From JAIRTY01 sp050257395 (lineage in GTDB: Bacteria; Actinomycetota; Actinomycetes; Streptosporangiales; Streptosporangiaceae): DNA of 12,906 nt. Below, one piece after another: positions 12,881 to 12,906 of the stretch. Within the stretch, counting starts at the first letter, position 1, and each line of letters starts with the position of its first letter. A program made the position numbers and the translations under genes. The stretch spans positions 1 through 12,906 of the forward strand of contig JBLMWU010000066.1 of assembly GCA_050257395.1 (NCBI GenBank). Direction: 5' to 3'. The notes below the pieces were generated by a model. The model was not told the origin of the DNA and ran no database searches. It was given only the letters and a program-made list of their open reading frames with translations.

Positions 12881-12904
12881 TGATCCGCACGGCCGTGCGG
12901 ATCA
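12881..12904. repeat. Perfect 24-base palindrome at the window edge
   Basis: Half TGATCCGCACGG (12881-12892) is followed at once by its exact reverse complement (12893-12904). It can fold as a 10-bp stem with a GGCC loop or be a dyad operator. What lies to the right is not visible, so its target gene is unknown. Confidence 0.7.
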
Positions 12905-12906
12905 CG

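Noticed and set aside
12525..12905. 126-codon - strand frame at the right edge
   Set aside because: Overlaps the helicase end antisense, has an Arg/Ser-rich composition and matches no family. A purine-rich GGAGGAAAGG on the - strand near 12861 has no start codon at usable distance.
1..12906. CRISPR arrays, tRNA or rRNA genes, insertion sequences
   Set aside because: No regularly spaced repeats, no cloverleaf or rRNA-like segments and no transposase motifs were found on either strand.

Overview
The window is very GC-rich, with GC-biased third codon positions, many GTG starts, ATGA stop/start overlaps and several genes that appear to be transcribed without a leader. This points to a soil or plant-associated actinomycete (high-GC Gram-positive). 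The species cannot be read from the sequence. Protein assignments come from recognising family motifs by eye; no search was run.

Layout. (1) 2-1416, + strand: the C-terminal two thirds of an O-acetylhomoserine sulfhydrylase (MetY), overlapping a small CoA-binding Rossmann protein by ATGA. (2) 1442-4396, - strand: a secreted GH2 exo-beta-D-glucosaminidase (CsxA type) with a well-formed promoter containing an operator-like palindrome. (3) 4540-5454 (+) and 5468-6379 (-): a bile acid:sodium symporter-fold transporter convergent with a CDF metal-efflux transporter. (4) 6480-6830: a low-quality stretch that looks like the two ends of a deleted sensor histidine kinase, or alternatively a tiny lipoprotein gene. 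(5) 6829-9200, + strand: a ClpX-type zinc finger fused to a helix-turn-helix, a six-helix membrane protein overlapping a winged-helix regulator by ATGA, then a DedA-like membrane protein. (6) 9209-10142, - strand: an amidohydrolase pseudogene with an internal deletion and frameshift. (7) 10380-11126 (+): a PAP2 phosphatase. (8) 11355-12701 (+): a DEAD-box RNA helicase with a structured leader. The window ends in about 200 bases without a recognisable gene but with two strong inverted repeats.

How the parts may work together. Most of the window is ordinary accessory metabolism: methionine/cysteine synthesis, chitosan-oligosaccharide degradation and transport. The most interesting part is 6785-8277. 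The zinc-finger/HTH gene and the membrane-protein/winged-helix operon each have a -35/-10 promoter placed so that transcription would begin at or next to the ATG. Both promoters carry the same 11-base motif (GTTAGkGCTAC, in opposite orientations) over the -10 region. At the second promoter this motif is half of a near-perfect 17-base palindrome. The simplest reading is a small autoregulated module in which the winged-helix protein represses both units. This is an inference. Two genes with internal deletions in one window (kinase remnant and amidohydrolase) suggest a region undergoing gene decay.
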